From Atherinomorus stipes (Eukaryota > Chordata > Actinopteri > Atheriniformes > Atherinidae): a stretch of 64,000 nt of DNA. The stretch covers positions 1,052,001 through 1,116,000 of the forward strand of contig JALJCO010012873.1 of NCBI GenBank assembly GCA_023101725.1, written 5' to 3'. Below are positions 22,916 to 33,598 of the stretch, piece after piece. The notes under the pieces were generated by a model. It was given only the letters and a program-made list of their open reading frames with translations, was not told where the DNA came from and did not search any database. The translations under genes and the position numbers were made by a program. The number at the start of each line of letters is the position of its first letter. Position 1 is the first letter of the stretch.

Positions 22916-25900
22916 TCATGTTGAGTCCATCGGGGAAAACTCAGGCCACTGGGACGGATCTAGGAAGATGGTGCAGACTCCGCTGTAGAACCACAGTCTT
23001 GGAAGAAAGCACTCCACCTCCCAGGTGTTGGACGCTCTGTTGTAAACCTCCACTTCCACCCCATAGTCACCCTCCATTCCTTTCCAATGGCCTCCAGTGA
23101 CAAACAGCTTCCTGTCCAGGGTTACAAGCCCGCCATTCTCATGAAGCATGTGAAGAAGCTGGACCTGAAAAGAGAGGCAAGAATTAAAGTTATGTACAGG
23201 AGTGCAATGAGACTGTTGGTGCTCCACTGTTGGATTTACAGCGGGAGTGTTCATGTGCTCGCAGTCAGCAGGAATCAGCTCACCTTCTGCCAAATGTTTG
23301 CCTCTGGATCATATGAATAGACTTTTTTAGTGTTGTCAGCCACCAGATATATAGTTCCATCCACACAGACTGAGCGAGGAGACGACAGATACTTAGGGAT
23401 GAATGGTGACCATACACTCGTCCAGTTATCTACCAAAAAGGAAAAAATGCAAACCATACACATCACTTATCAGACTTTTCTATATAAGATATCAAAGCTG
23501 GATTAAATAAATCATTAAAAGGGATAAAAAACAAACAAAAAAAAAAAAAACAAAAAACAAAACAAGAATTGTAGATTAAACTTTTTCTTAATAAAAAAAC
23601 CTGATGTTTTTTTTTTGTTTTGTTTTTTTTGTTTTTATAAAATAGGTGCTTCTTAATGATAGCACTGTATGATAGGCATGCTGTAGCATTTTAAGGCAAA
23701 TTTAACCTTAAATAATACCATCGTCTTTGTCTTTGTTTTACACTTTTATTGTAATTATGTTTTTATTGTATTCTTTGTGATGTTGCACTATTGTTGATAC
23801 TATTTTGTTATTATTTTTTATTTTGTGCAGTTTCTTTTGAAACTACAGATGGAAATTAACATCTTGCTAAATCTGGCATGTTTACCGTAACATATTATTC
23901 ATTACTACAGACTTTCCCATCCAAAAAACTATGAAATTGAATTAAATTAAGCAGGTTGATCTTTTATAATAACATACGGCCCAAAATTAGAAGAAGGGAC
24001 GGTATGGCAGGAAATAATAGACTTTTATTTTAAACGCAAACAATAGAAACCCGGTAAATGTCATGTTTTTTATTACCGACATTTAATTTATTATGCATAT
24101 CTTACTTTTTACATTTCAGCCTTGACACACCTTCCAATGAACCACCAGCAAAGTAAAGATTTTATCACTGATGCTCCCTTTTGTTCTTATATCATTTAAA
24201 AGATGTTCTCTTAGGGAGGATATCAGTTAATCAAGCTTTTCATGGGTTCATAGTTCATGAAATGAAGTGAAAAATACTTTATTTATCCCAAAGAGGAAAT
24301 TTAATATTGAATATTGTAAAAAGCTCACTCTTTTTTTTTTTAACAATATAACATGAAATATATAACATAGCCTCATAGCCTCATAGTTCATGTCTTGGTA
24401 TTTGTTAAGATGTGCAGCAGTACACAGTTGTTATTGTGTGTTCAGTTTCTAAAGTCTACACATTTTCTACCAGGTACCAGTTTGCATACTCCTACCCTCC
24501 TCTTCCTCTGCCATATCTTATGCAGAATATAGTTCTGAATTATTATGTTGGTAAATATATGGCTATTCCTGGGAAAAGATGTGATTTTGAAAACAGCACA
24601 CAATGTTTTCTACCATCTCCAAGAACATTTCTGCATTAATGTGATATTAATGATATTAATGTAATATTTGTAACATTATTCTACTAACACAGGCTAGCTC
24701 GAAAGTGAGGCCCTATGTCAAAAATGACAAACTACTCCTTTAAACCCTTAGTGCGTGAATGATTTACAATTATATAAAACAAAATACTGTAAAAAAAAAT
24801 AGCAATAGAAATATGACAAAAACCATAGGAAATATATGATTAAAAATATTGAATAAATGAACAATAATATGTAACAAATGAATAATTATTACATAATGTG
24901 AAATATAAATACATGAATAATAGCAAATAACTAAAATAAAGACACGAAATGTATGAAAAATATTAACTGTAATATGAAATAAGCACGTATAACATATTAG
25001 TATAAAATTATTAAATTAAATTACATTAAATTTATTGGATTTGACCAAAAAAAAAATTAAAAAAATTTAACAATAAACAGAGGGTTTTATCTGACAGCAA
25101 TGATGTGGTTCTTGATGCCCGCCTACCTATGACAGGGTTGTAGCACTGCATGGTCAGAGCATTGTATTTCACTGCACACGATCCGATCACATAGAGTTTC
25201 CCCTGACAAGCCGTGGCAGTGAAGTTCGTCACATATTTTAAGGCGGGACACGTCAAAGCCCAGGTGTTGTTGTAAGGGTCATAATGCTCAACTTCAACTC
25301 GATCTGATGTTGTACCTAAAAGACGCAAAAAAATTTCAGTTTATCTGAGCTTTCAGCTGTGCTACAGCTTTACAAGGACAATTTGTGTTTTCTTACCTCC
25401 AATGACATAAATCTCCCCGTTAAGTGTTGCTGATGTGTGGTTAGTTCGAGGCCGAAGCATGGGTGCCACGGTGACCCATCTCCCTTCTCTGGTGATGAAC
25501 TTCCAGGTCTCTGTGGTCGACCATGTGTTGGTATTTAAACCTCGCGAGCCTCCTGTCAGACAACATCTAATGTAGTTTTTCATTCCTTACAAGAGAATAT
25601 GAGGAGAAAAATTCTCCATTTAAATGTCAGGCTTTCTGTTACTGACCTGAGACATACACATCATTATTCAAGGACACCATGGAGTAACCCCACTTGTTGG
25701 GATTTGGAAAATTTGGAAGCTCATGCCACCGTTCTGCAGAAAAAAAGAAAGGGAGTTAGAGAGGTAAGTAAAAATTCCATCAAATAAATATAATTATGTT
25801 GAGTTTGTATAAGATAGACTAGGCAAAGATACTGGAGGAGGATTTTAGTAAAAGTCAGAAATAGCTAATTGTTTTTCTGCCTGTAAATCTGCTGGAGTCG

Positions 25901-28900
25901 TTTTGCCCCCTTATGAGACCACAAGTCTCAAAATGGGATGCAGCCATGTTTTGATTCTCATAACATGTAAAAATGTCACTTCTGCCTTCTTCCAGTATGC
26001 ACAATAAAACCCCCACTCAAGGAACTGAGAAGATGTTCCAATTTTGTCACATCCAGACCACATTCCCCCCGCAGCCAGTTTTCTGTCAACACTTTTAATG
26101 ACCTGTGATGTCTGCCAAACAGTTTTACCGAGTCAGACAGATGCTTCCCAACAAATTTGGAACATGAACTTTAACAAACTTGAAATTTTGACGGGTGGAT
26201 AAATAACTCACTCGTCGTAGCGTTGTAGAAGGCACAGTTCCTGGACAGCAGTCTCTGAAGTCTCGGGTCTCTGTCTTCTTCATCTGAGTCTTCCTCATCA
26301 TCTTCGTCATCCAGCGAACGACCTCCCATGACAAACAGCACTTCTTGCAGGTTTGGTTGTGGACTCGGAGAGTTGAGTCTGTCAGAATATCCTGGTGCCA
26401 AATTCAGTTTCTAGGCAAAGTAAAAGTATTAATACAGAAGATTTCATACATAAAGCAGCACGGTATGTTGCACATGATCAGAAGAAACATTCAGACAGGA
26501 GAATACATACAGAGTTTCATATTTTAAAATATGCACAGAGTACATTTTCAAGAAAACAGAGTCAAAAACTGTCTAGCTTCATTAATATAAAGGTTTTTCT
26601 AGAAGTGTTTTTTTTTTCAGATGTCAGGAGCAGAAAAACTTAATGTTAAGTTTGAAATCTGGATGGAAAGCAAACTGGACCCATGATCTTTGAGGTCTCT
26701 GTGGCTCACAGGGTGTTTGATCAAAATGCACAATTCAAACAGTTTAGACTTTTTGTATGATGTCAGAATGAACCTTAAATCCACTCTAACCTTGACAGGT
26801 GAATTTCATTTGACTTTTGAATGCAAATATAGAATTTTCAATGTTTAAGTAGGTATTGCACATACAAACTGTTCCAAACAAAAGAGAAGTCTTTGAACCA
26901 TAAACGGAGCACTAAATATTCTGGTTCAATGACAGCTTGCATCTACACCAGGAGTGCCCAAGTCCAGTCTCCAGAGCTACTATCCTGCACATTTTGGTTG
27001 CATCCCTTCTCCAACACACCTGAATCAAATGAACGGCTCGTTATCAGGCCTCTGCAGAGCTGAATGACATGTGCATGAAAGAATTAGCCATTTGATTTTG
27101 GTGTGTTGGAGAGGGTATGCTCTAAAAATCGCAAGATAGTTGCTCTCGAGGACCAGAATTTGGAACCCCGATCTAAACAGTCCTCCTTGTCATGTTGTTC
27201 ATAACAGGGATGCCGATTTCCAGTCCTGGAGAGCTACTGCACTATCCTGCAATTTTAAGCAATACCCTCTCCAACACACCAGAATCAAATGGCTAATTCC
27301 CTCATGCACATGTCATTCAGCTCTGCAGAGGCTGGTAACCAGCCATTCATTTGATTCAGGTGTGTTGGAAAAGGGATGCAACAAAATGTGCAGGATAGTA
27401 GCTCTGGGGGACTGGACTTGGGGACCCCTGTGTTAGATGATTATCCTACTGAAAGGATAACTTTTTTTTTTTTTTGACCTGGACCTTATTTCCAGGAATT
27501 TATACATGCATTTTCTCACAGATGACACCAGTAGAGTGTGGAGAATGGCCCCAATAACTGACAGAAAGCTAAATTTGAACATCTTTCATTTGTCGTAAAG
27601 TATTGGTGAAATTAATGTTTTGCTCCAGATAATGCTTTTATAGAGGCCCATTCATTTTGCCCCCTTCACTCCAGATATGGATACAGTATATGAGGATTCA
27701 CGATTAATCTAAATATCGTCGGAAGGGGCGAGTGATACAGAAATTTTAACAATGAGTAAATGCACATATAAATTCATAGAAGTAAGGTCCAGGTTAAAAA
27801 AACAACAACAAAAAAAATGGATAATATCCTTTGAAGAGTAACTTCTTTTTTTTTAACCGTGCATTTACTCACCGGTAAAATTTCTGTATCACTTTGACTT
27901 CTTCAGAAGATATTTCGTTAAGTCGCCCTTCAGCGTACATCCGTATAATGACAGAGACGGGGCAGCCTCTCTATAAGACATTGTCTGCAGCAAAAACTCC
28001 TTCATTTTACCAATGCTTTAAAGACACACAACGTAACTTTTAGACCTTAAAAATCTGCGTTTCTGACTCGTTTTGATGGCACACCAACATTCATTTTGCG
28101 CATTTTCGAGCCGTCACTGCCCAGAGGCGTCCCGGGGCTCAGAAACAGCACTATGTAAGATTCCCATCCGGGACGCAACTGTGACATTGCAGCCGACTAT
28201 TGGCTGCAGCACCGCATCACTCACTAGCAACCGGATGTAAACCAGATATCAACCCCGCGATTGTTTTGAACGCCGTTCATGTCGGATTTGGTAAGGAAAC
28301 ATTTCAGGAGGAAGAGAGGAAAAGGAAGAGAGGAAGGGACAGAACAAGAGTCAAGATAAGACTGTCTTTTACTGGCTGGAGTGAATCACAGTGCAGGTAT
28401 GATACAAGATGGTTGCTAGTTTAGTCGCCGATAAGGGGGCGCGTCACTGAGAAAACTGCTAAAAGTTCCGTTGTGTGTCTTTAAGGAGAATAAACAAATG
28501 AATGAAGGAATACAATTGTCCTGTGAGTTCAGATTTTGCTTTCCGTTAGTTATCAGGGTATTCTCAACACTTTGTGTGCTCCTTGTTTCTGGTCTTTGTG
28601 AGGACACCAGCAGCAGCATTCTGGATTAGCTGCAAGTTTAGAGATTTTTTTTAGAGGCCTGTTACTCTATGAGGAGCCGAAGTCACACCCTTTCCGGTGA
28701 GCCCCATTAAACCTTATTTTATGTTTTCTTTGCACAAAAAAATTTCATTTAAATCTGCAACCAATATATCTGAGGACTGGGACCAAAAAAATGATTATTT
28801 TCTCCCTGTGGGCTTCCATTTATTTATTTTTTTGTTTCTATGGTCCCATGGGCCAGAAGTGGATGGGCGTGACCTCGTTTCCCATTACAGTAGTCAAGAC

Positions 28901-30665
28901 TACTGAAAACCGATAATGAGGAAAATTTTATTAATCATGTTAAGGGATGTATATCGTAATGATTTTATCGGATACCAATACCAATATCGATACTGGTATT
29001 TTTGATACTCTTATTGATACTATGACATAATTTAAAGTAAACAATAAAGACTGAGATGTTAAAAGATGCAGTGGTGGCAAACACTTATTTGGACATCGTT
29101 GAGGAGGCCTGGATGTAAAGATATGTGAAGGACAGCTGTTAGAATAAGAAAAGTGCGTCCGTTTTACTCCTCCACCGTGATTACGTGACAGTGTCATGAT
29201 TACACTACAGTTAGGTAGACATTCAAAAAGTATTGATAACAGTATCGTTTGTTGAGAATCTTAACTTTACCACAAGATTGTTAAGATTAGGAACCAGTAC
29301 CAAATGATGCCGGTACTTGGTATACATCCCTAATCATGAAAAGCCATCAGCCCCCTTATTCTCAATCTATTCCTTTGCTGGTAAAAGACTGATTTGATTC
29401 CTGCTTTTATATGGCTGTTAATATTTAGCTCAGAGTCCAAAATGACACCAAGATTTACATTGCTGACTGAAGCTAGAAACTAATCTTTGTTCCCAAACTC
29501 AAAGATTTCAGTTTAATCTTTATCTAACTGGAAAAAAAAACTAAAACATCCAAGTACTGATTTGACTGAGGCTTTCTCTGCAGCTTATTATTAGAGTCTC
29601 CTGGTGAGACAGTAATATTGAGCTGAGTGTCATCAGCATATTCATGATCAGATTTTTGGTTTGTTTCCATAATCTGAGCCAGTGGGAGCATGTAGATGCT
29701 GAACAATAGGGGCCCCAACATGGCGCCTTGGGGAACTCCAGATCATCTTTGTTTGAGTAACTATGAATTGATACAAAATAGTCCCTGTCTTTCAAATAGA
29801 TTTCAATCCATTTGAGAACCAGAACAGTGAGTCCAGTCGAAACTGTTTTAATCTGCTGAGATTAAAAGAGAAGACAGTGAACTAACGAACCTCTCTGTGG
29901 ATTTTTTCAACAGCCTCCTTGCAGCTGGGAGAAGCTTGCACTAGACTGTCTTTTCAGTAAAGTGTCAGACAGGTAGCTGACACTGAGCAGAGAGAGACGT
30001 GACAAGTTGAGGAGTTCAGGAAGATGGCAGAGTCGTGACTCTTCTTGATACCCAGCCCATTTCAAGATGGCTTCCACACGAGTGTACTCTGACCGGATTT
30101 GTAGTCCTTCATCAGACAAACAGGCAACCAGCCTGTCTTTTCCCAGTAACAAGAACTCCTCGCCTTGTTGTACAGCCTCAAAGTTCTCCAGAAGGAAGGC
30201 CCATGCTTTGGCCACCACCTCAGGGCAACCGTGGATCTCCCCGAACTCCAGGATTCCCAGGCAGTTGGTTGCATCAATTTGGTGTTGGAGGTATCGGCTG
30301 CACACAGTTCGAACTGTCTGAAACTGCAGCTGGCTGGAGGTGCAGATCAAGCCTTCCACGTTGCTCTGATTGATTGTCAGTTTTCCTGTGTAGGCGAAGT
30401 CCAGTAAGTAACTGAGTATCTCTGGATCAACATCGTGAAGCTCCACTCGTGCAGCTATGCTCTCCACAAAGTCCCCCGAGAACATAGAGCGAAAGTACAT
30501 GCTACAGAGGGCCAGCACTCCACGGTGACAGGGAAAATCCCTCCCACCTGCACTCAGCGTCACATCAACAAGTTTGGGGTTAGAGCAGAGGGAACGTAAG
30601 CCTTCGAGGATGCTCTGAGGATGGGAGGACAAGCAGAAGTCCAGGTCATCCACATTGCGCACCAT
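22916..30665 (-). CDS. klhl30: Kelch-like protein 30 (BTB-BACK-kelch), complete, with a frameshift in exon 1
   Basis: KLHL proteins are usually substrate adaptors of CUL3 ubiquitin ligases: the BTB/BACK part binds CUL3 and the kelch propeller binds substrate. Coding exons in transcript order: 29891-30665, 26212-26410, 25647-25733, 25397-25552, 25127-25315, 23284-23429, 22916-23164. The start [10 protein letters not shown] matches the KLHL30 N-terminus. The BTB core includes [19 protein letters not shown] sequence, and BACK contains CLGILEFGE and [13 protein letters not shown]. Kelch blades include [49 protein letters not shown] and [19 protein letters not shown]. An acidic [13 protein letters not shown] insert sits in the first blade. 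The phases join into ~599 residues only if one base is dropped from exon 1. Human KLHL30 is about the same length. KLHL30 lies next to ESPNL in human, as here. Confidence 0.93.
23430..25126. other. klhl30 intron, AT-rich
   Basis: A/T-rich with homopolymer runs. ACTTTATTTATCCCAAAGAGG near 24275 resembles a short LINE/SINE tail. No exon is needed here by phase. Confidence 0.5.
26949..27171 (+). mobile_element. Palindromic hAT-like MITE, copy 1 of an inverted pair
   Basis: The ~220-bp element has long internal inverted symmetry around CCAACACACCTGAATCAAAT. The copy at 27205-27430 is its reverse complement with few differences; the gap between them is 33 bp. Confidence 0.75.
27205..27430 (-). 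mobile_element. Palindromic hAT-like MITE, copy 2 (inverted)
   Basis: It starts CAGGGATGCCGATTTCC and ends GGACTTGGGGACCCCTG, typical CAGGG...CCCTG hAT-like termini. It forms a large hairpin with the copy at 26949-27171. Confidence 0.75.
27452..27832. mobile_element. MITE with AAAGGATAAC-type termini
   Basis: Left end AAAGGATAACTTTTTT with GACCTGGACCTTATTTCC; right end contains AGTAAGGTCCAGGTT and ATAATATCCTTT, an inverted match. A related copy lies at 45880-46188. An extra inverted piece of the same family continues to about 27930. Confidence 0.65.
28018..28484. mobile_element. TTAA-flanked MITE with ~26-bp inverted termini
   Basis: Left end TTAAAGACACACAACGTAAC and the reverse complement of the right end TTAAAGACACACAACGGAAC differ at one of 20 positions, and the match continues ACTTTTAG. 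TTAA at both ends suits piggyBac-type target duplication. No transposase is encoded. Confidence 0.8.
28490..29860 (-). pseudogene. Rex1/L2-like LINE remnant in klhl30 intron 1
   Basis: Minus-strand RT sequence at about 29600-29740 includes [22 protein letters not shown] and a YADDTQLNI catalytic box (near 29625), but frames shift between segments. The left part matches the antisense 3' region of such LINEs. It is interrupted by a hAT MITE at 28940-29330. Confidence 0.75.
28940..29330. mobile_element. hAT-type MITE nested in the LINE remnant
   Basis: The element opens TTAAGGGATGTATATCG and closes GGTATACATCCC, giving short imperfect terminal inverted repeats. It is flanked by a perfect 8-bp duplication TAATCATG at 28932-28939 and 29331-29338, the hAT length. 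The interior has alternating GATA/TATC-like palindromes and no ORF. Confidence 0.8.
29891..30665 (-). CDS. klhl30: klhl30 coding exon 1 (BTB and BACK) with a +1 base in a homopolymer
   Basis: This exon encodes the BTB domain and most of BACK. The initiator frame runs well to ...YLSDTLLK, then diverges and stops at about 29907. The next frame continues with [20 protein letters not shown], which resembles the KLHL30 family here, and reaches a donor at 29890 (gttcgt). The switch lies at the four-T run 29951-29954 (AAAA on the coding strand). The exon is 775 bases, one more than a multiple of three, while the next exon starts in phase 0. A base-call or assembly error is likeliest. A real inactivating allele is the alternative. 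The donor is not a strong consensus site. Confidence 0.85.
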
Positions 30666-31018
30666 GGTCAGCTTTATTCCAAAATATAAACTCTATGGTC
30701 AGCAGGGATGGTCAACAGCTGAGGTTAGTATTTACCTGAGGGCACAGAAGAAACACACAAAACAATTAAATCAAAGATCTCATTTTAAAAACCCCGGAAT
30801 TAATCACAATTATGTTAAAACAAAATATTGTAAATACAAACAAAAAAATAAGAAAAAAAGAGCAAAAACCGTCACTGAAATAAAATAGAATACAGTTAAA
30901 TATTGAATAAATAATGATAAATAAAATAAAGGTAAATATATAAATAACAGTAATTCAGTGGGTATAAATGAATAAAACAAATTAATAAAAAGGGGAGGGG
31001 TGGGGACGATTTATTATA

Positions 31019-31555
31019 CAGTCATCTGCAAAATTATTCATATCCTCCAATAAAAGAATAATTATAATTCACAATATTAATTTTAAAAAACAAGAAACTT
31101 GGAAATTTAATAATATATAAAAAATTTACAAAATTATACTTTACTGAAATAAAATATTGATTTTGATTTGTAGTTGAAAAGAATCATTTTTGACAAACAA
31201 ACAAACAAACTATCCCAGACCTGTTGAAGCACCTTGATCATGAGCAGTGGACCAACATTATCTGTTAAGAGGTGCAGACATCTGATTGGATGTTACAGAT
31301 TGCAGTGATTGCCTCAAAGTGTTGCTCAACCATTTTTTTTTTTAGCTCCGGAGCCCATCATGCTTGTTTACTTTTTTGTTTGTTTGTTTGTTTATTTTTA
31401 AATTTTTCTGTTAAACCACAATTTAAAATCAGTGTTATGATTTCCATAAATTTTTCATGTATTATTACTTCGTTCAATTTCAACATATTTCACCAACAGC
31501 TGATTTTTTTTTTCCTTATTTAATGGGAGAGTATGAATAATTTTGAGGATGACTG
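31019..31555. mobile_element. Non-autonomous Tc1/mariner-like MITE with TA duplication
   Basis: The left end CAGTCATCTGCAAAATTATT is inverted at the right end (TAATTTTGAGGATGACTG), flanked by TA at 31017-31018 and 31556-31557. The inverted repeats are about 26 bp. No ORF is present. A diverged copy is at 8750-9302 and a partial one near 50-165. Confidence 0.8.
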
Positions 31556-31559
31556 TAAG

Positions 31560-33015
31560 TAACGGCCTCAAACAAAAGGCAGCAGTGACCAAATGCAGTT
31601 TGTCATGATGCTTTTTATCAAACTTAACTGAAAGTTTACTATAACTGTAACACTGTGTTGCTATCAGGACTGTGTTGTACTTTTGGTTCCTGACAGAGAG
31701 TCCCATTATTTTCTAAAGCTGACAACAGTGAAATTTAAATGATTAATTAATACCAAAAACAGCAACAACAACAAAAATCTCACCCAGAGATCCAGACTTG
31801 AAATGACGGCTCATCCTTCCAGTAAAAACGAGCTGATCGTGGCCTCAGCTTGGATGGACATGCAATGGGCAGCACGGTGGAAAGATATCGCTGTGTCATT
31901 GGGGTGGACAGCTTGTTGCTCTCTTGGCTATTTTTAGGCCCGACAGTGTTGCTGTGCTGAAGTCAGATTCCAAACAAGTTTGACACTCACAGCTGCTATT
32001 GCACACTCACACATTATGGATCTTCTAAACAGGCCTAGAAGCTTGTGACGGAGACAGAAGAAGAAGAAGCAATAACTGGAAATGTAAGCAGGGGAAATAG
32101 TGTTAGGATGGAATAAGGTCTTAAATAAAGTGTTAAGGCAAACACTGTAAAGTCTGTGAGTAAGATTAGATTTATTATGTCATTAAAAAACATTAAAACA
32201 TAAATGAAGGTGTTATATCAGAGATGCTATTTTGTTCTTTTAATATGATTATCATTAAATGATTATCTGTGTAATAATTCATCCTGTAGTGGCAGAATTT
32301 TTTAAACATTTAACATGAAATGCTTTCATAATTAAGTGAAAAAAGAATGTTTACTTTAAGAAAAATATAACTTAAACCTTTTTGTGTAATAGGGCTGGGT
32401 ATGATTTGAAATGTGTTTAATACCTGAGTTCAACAATCAAAATACCTCAAAATCATACTATATCAGACAGGTCTGGAACAAAATTTACAAAATTATAACA
32501 AATCAAAAATGATGACTGATCCTAGAACAGAAAAAACTAATTGGAGAATAGAAAAAAATTATTTTGTTTGTTCAATCTCTTAATGCCTGAATTTATTTGC
32601 AAATATATAAAAAACAAATACATACAAGAAGGAAAAAATCAGAAAAAAGGGGAAATGAAAAAAATTGAATATTGAGTCCACTGATAATTAATAAATAAAC
32701 ATGCATAATAAATAAATTATATAAAATAAATACATTAATTAAAAATTAATAGAAGAAAATAGATAAATTAAATTATTCAGATAAAAAAGAAAAAAATAAA
32801 CAAAGGCCAGATGGGTGTCAAGGGATTAATCTGTAAACATATAAGAAAGTATAATTCAGATCAGGCAATATCAGAAGAAACATGTAAAGTTAACAAATTA
32901 TTCTGTATCATTTACAGTTAAAGTCACAACTAAGAAAAATCTAACCGTTTCATATCCAGTTTAATTTTCTCTAATTACAAAGCATATAAAAATATCAAAA
33001 AGATGACACAAGTAA
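31560..33015. other. Between klhl30 and espnl
   Basis: The left part holds the candidate klhl30 promoter. From about 32100 on it is very AT-rich and should include the espnl 3' UTR. AATAAA on minus occurs repeatedly, so the true poly(A) site cannot be chosen. Confidence 0.5.
31784..31995 (-). promoter_or_regulatory. Candidate klhl30 promoter and non-coding first exon
   Basis: A donor-like site (exon end 31784, then gtgagat) fits a 5' non-coding exon upstream of the ATG at 30665. Candidate acceptors lie between about 30715 and 30750. Just upstream, 31928-31937 reads CTATTTTTAG, a perfect MEF2 consensus that could also act as a TATA-like element. An E-box CAGCTG sits at 31990-31995. KLHL30 is regarded as enriched in skeletal muscle, so MEF2 plus E-box would fit. 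The exon and promoter are inferred only. Confidence 0.4.
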
Positions 33016-33598
33016 CTACTCGAAGTCAAAAATCTCTGCTTCTTTCTCTTTCCAAAAAGCAAAACTACGGTCAATATATTGACAAATTTCATCATTGCTG
33101 AAACTGGATATATCAGTTCCTCGGCAGAGCATGCTCTCGTCCGGTGTAGGTGTCTGAACAATGACTTTAGGGACCTGTCTGACCTCCGGGAGCCTGTGTT
33201 GCACCACGACTGCAGCATCTTCAGACGGACTCACGGTGTTCCCAAAGAACTTCACCTTAATGTCCTCAAAGCCATCCTTCCACTCCCGGTTTCCGGCTTC
33301 AATGTCCTGTATGACGGTCTTATGAAAGTCCCTGACCACCTCCCAGGGGAACTTTCCCACACGGTCAAAAACCTCAAAACAGAGCAGGTGCCTCATTTTG
33401 CGCTCATCCACAGGCAGATCCAGCTCCAGGATGTGAAAGTAGCCCAGCATGAAGAGATCCAGGGTCAGGCTGTCATACTCTACAGGCACCCCCTCCAGAC
33501 GAGGTAAGAACTGCTCCGGGGAAAAGACGGCTTTCTGCCGGTGGAGCCTGTAGATGACACTACGGGTTATCAGGGGTTCACAAACACTCATTATCAGG
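33016..33598 (-). CDS. espnl: espnl terminal coding exon (C-terminal domain)
   Basis: This exon encodes 193 residues plus TAG. It has a compact, well-ordered composition ([54 protein letters not shown]). It ends with an acidic/aromatic tail ([13 protein letters not shown]). In espin itself the bundling module is the C-terminal end, so this domain separates espin-like from espin. Its function is unknown to me. Confidence 0.8.
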
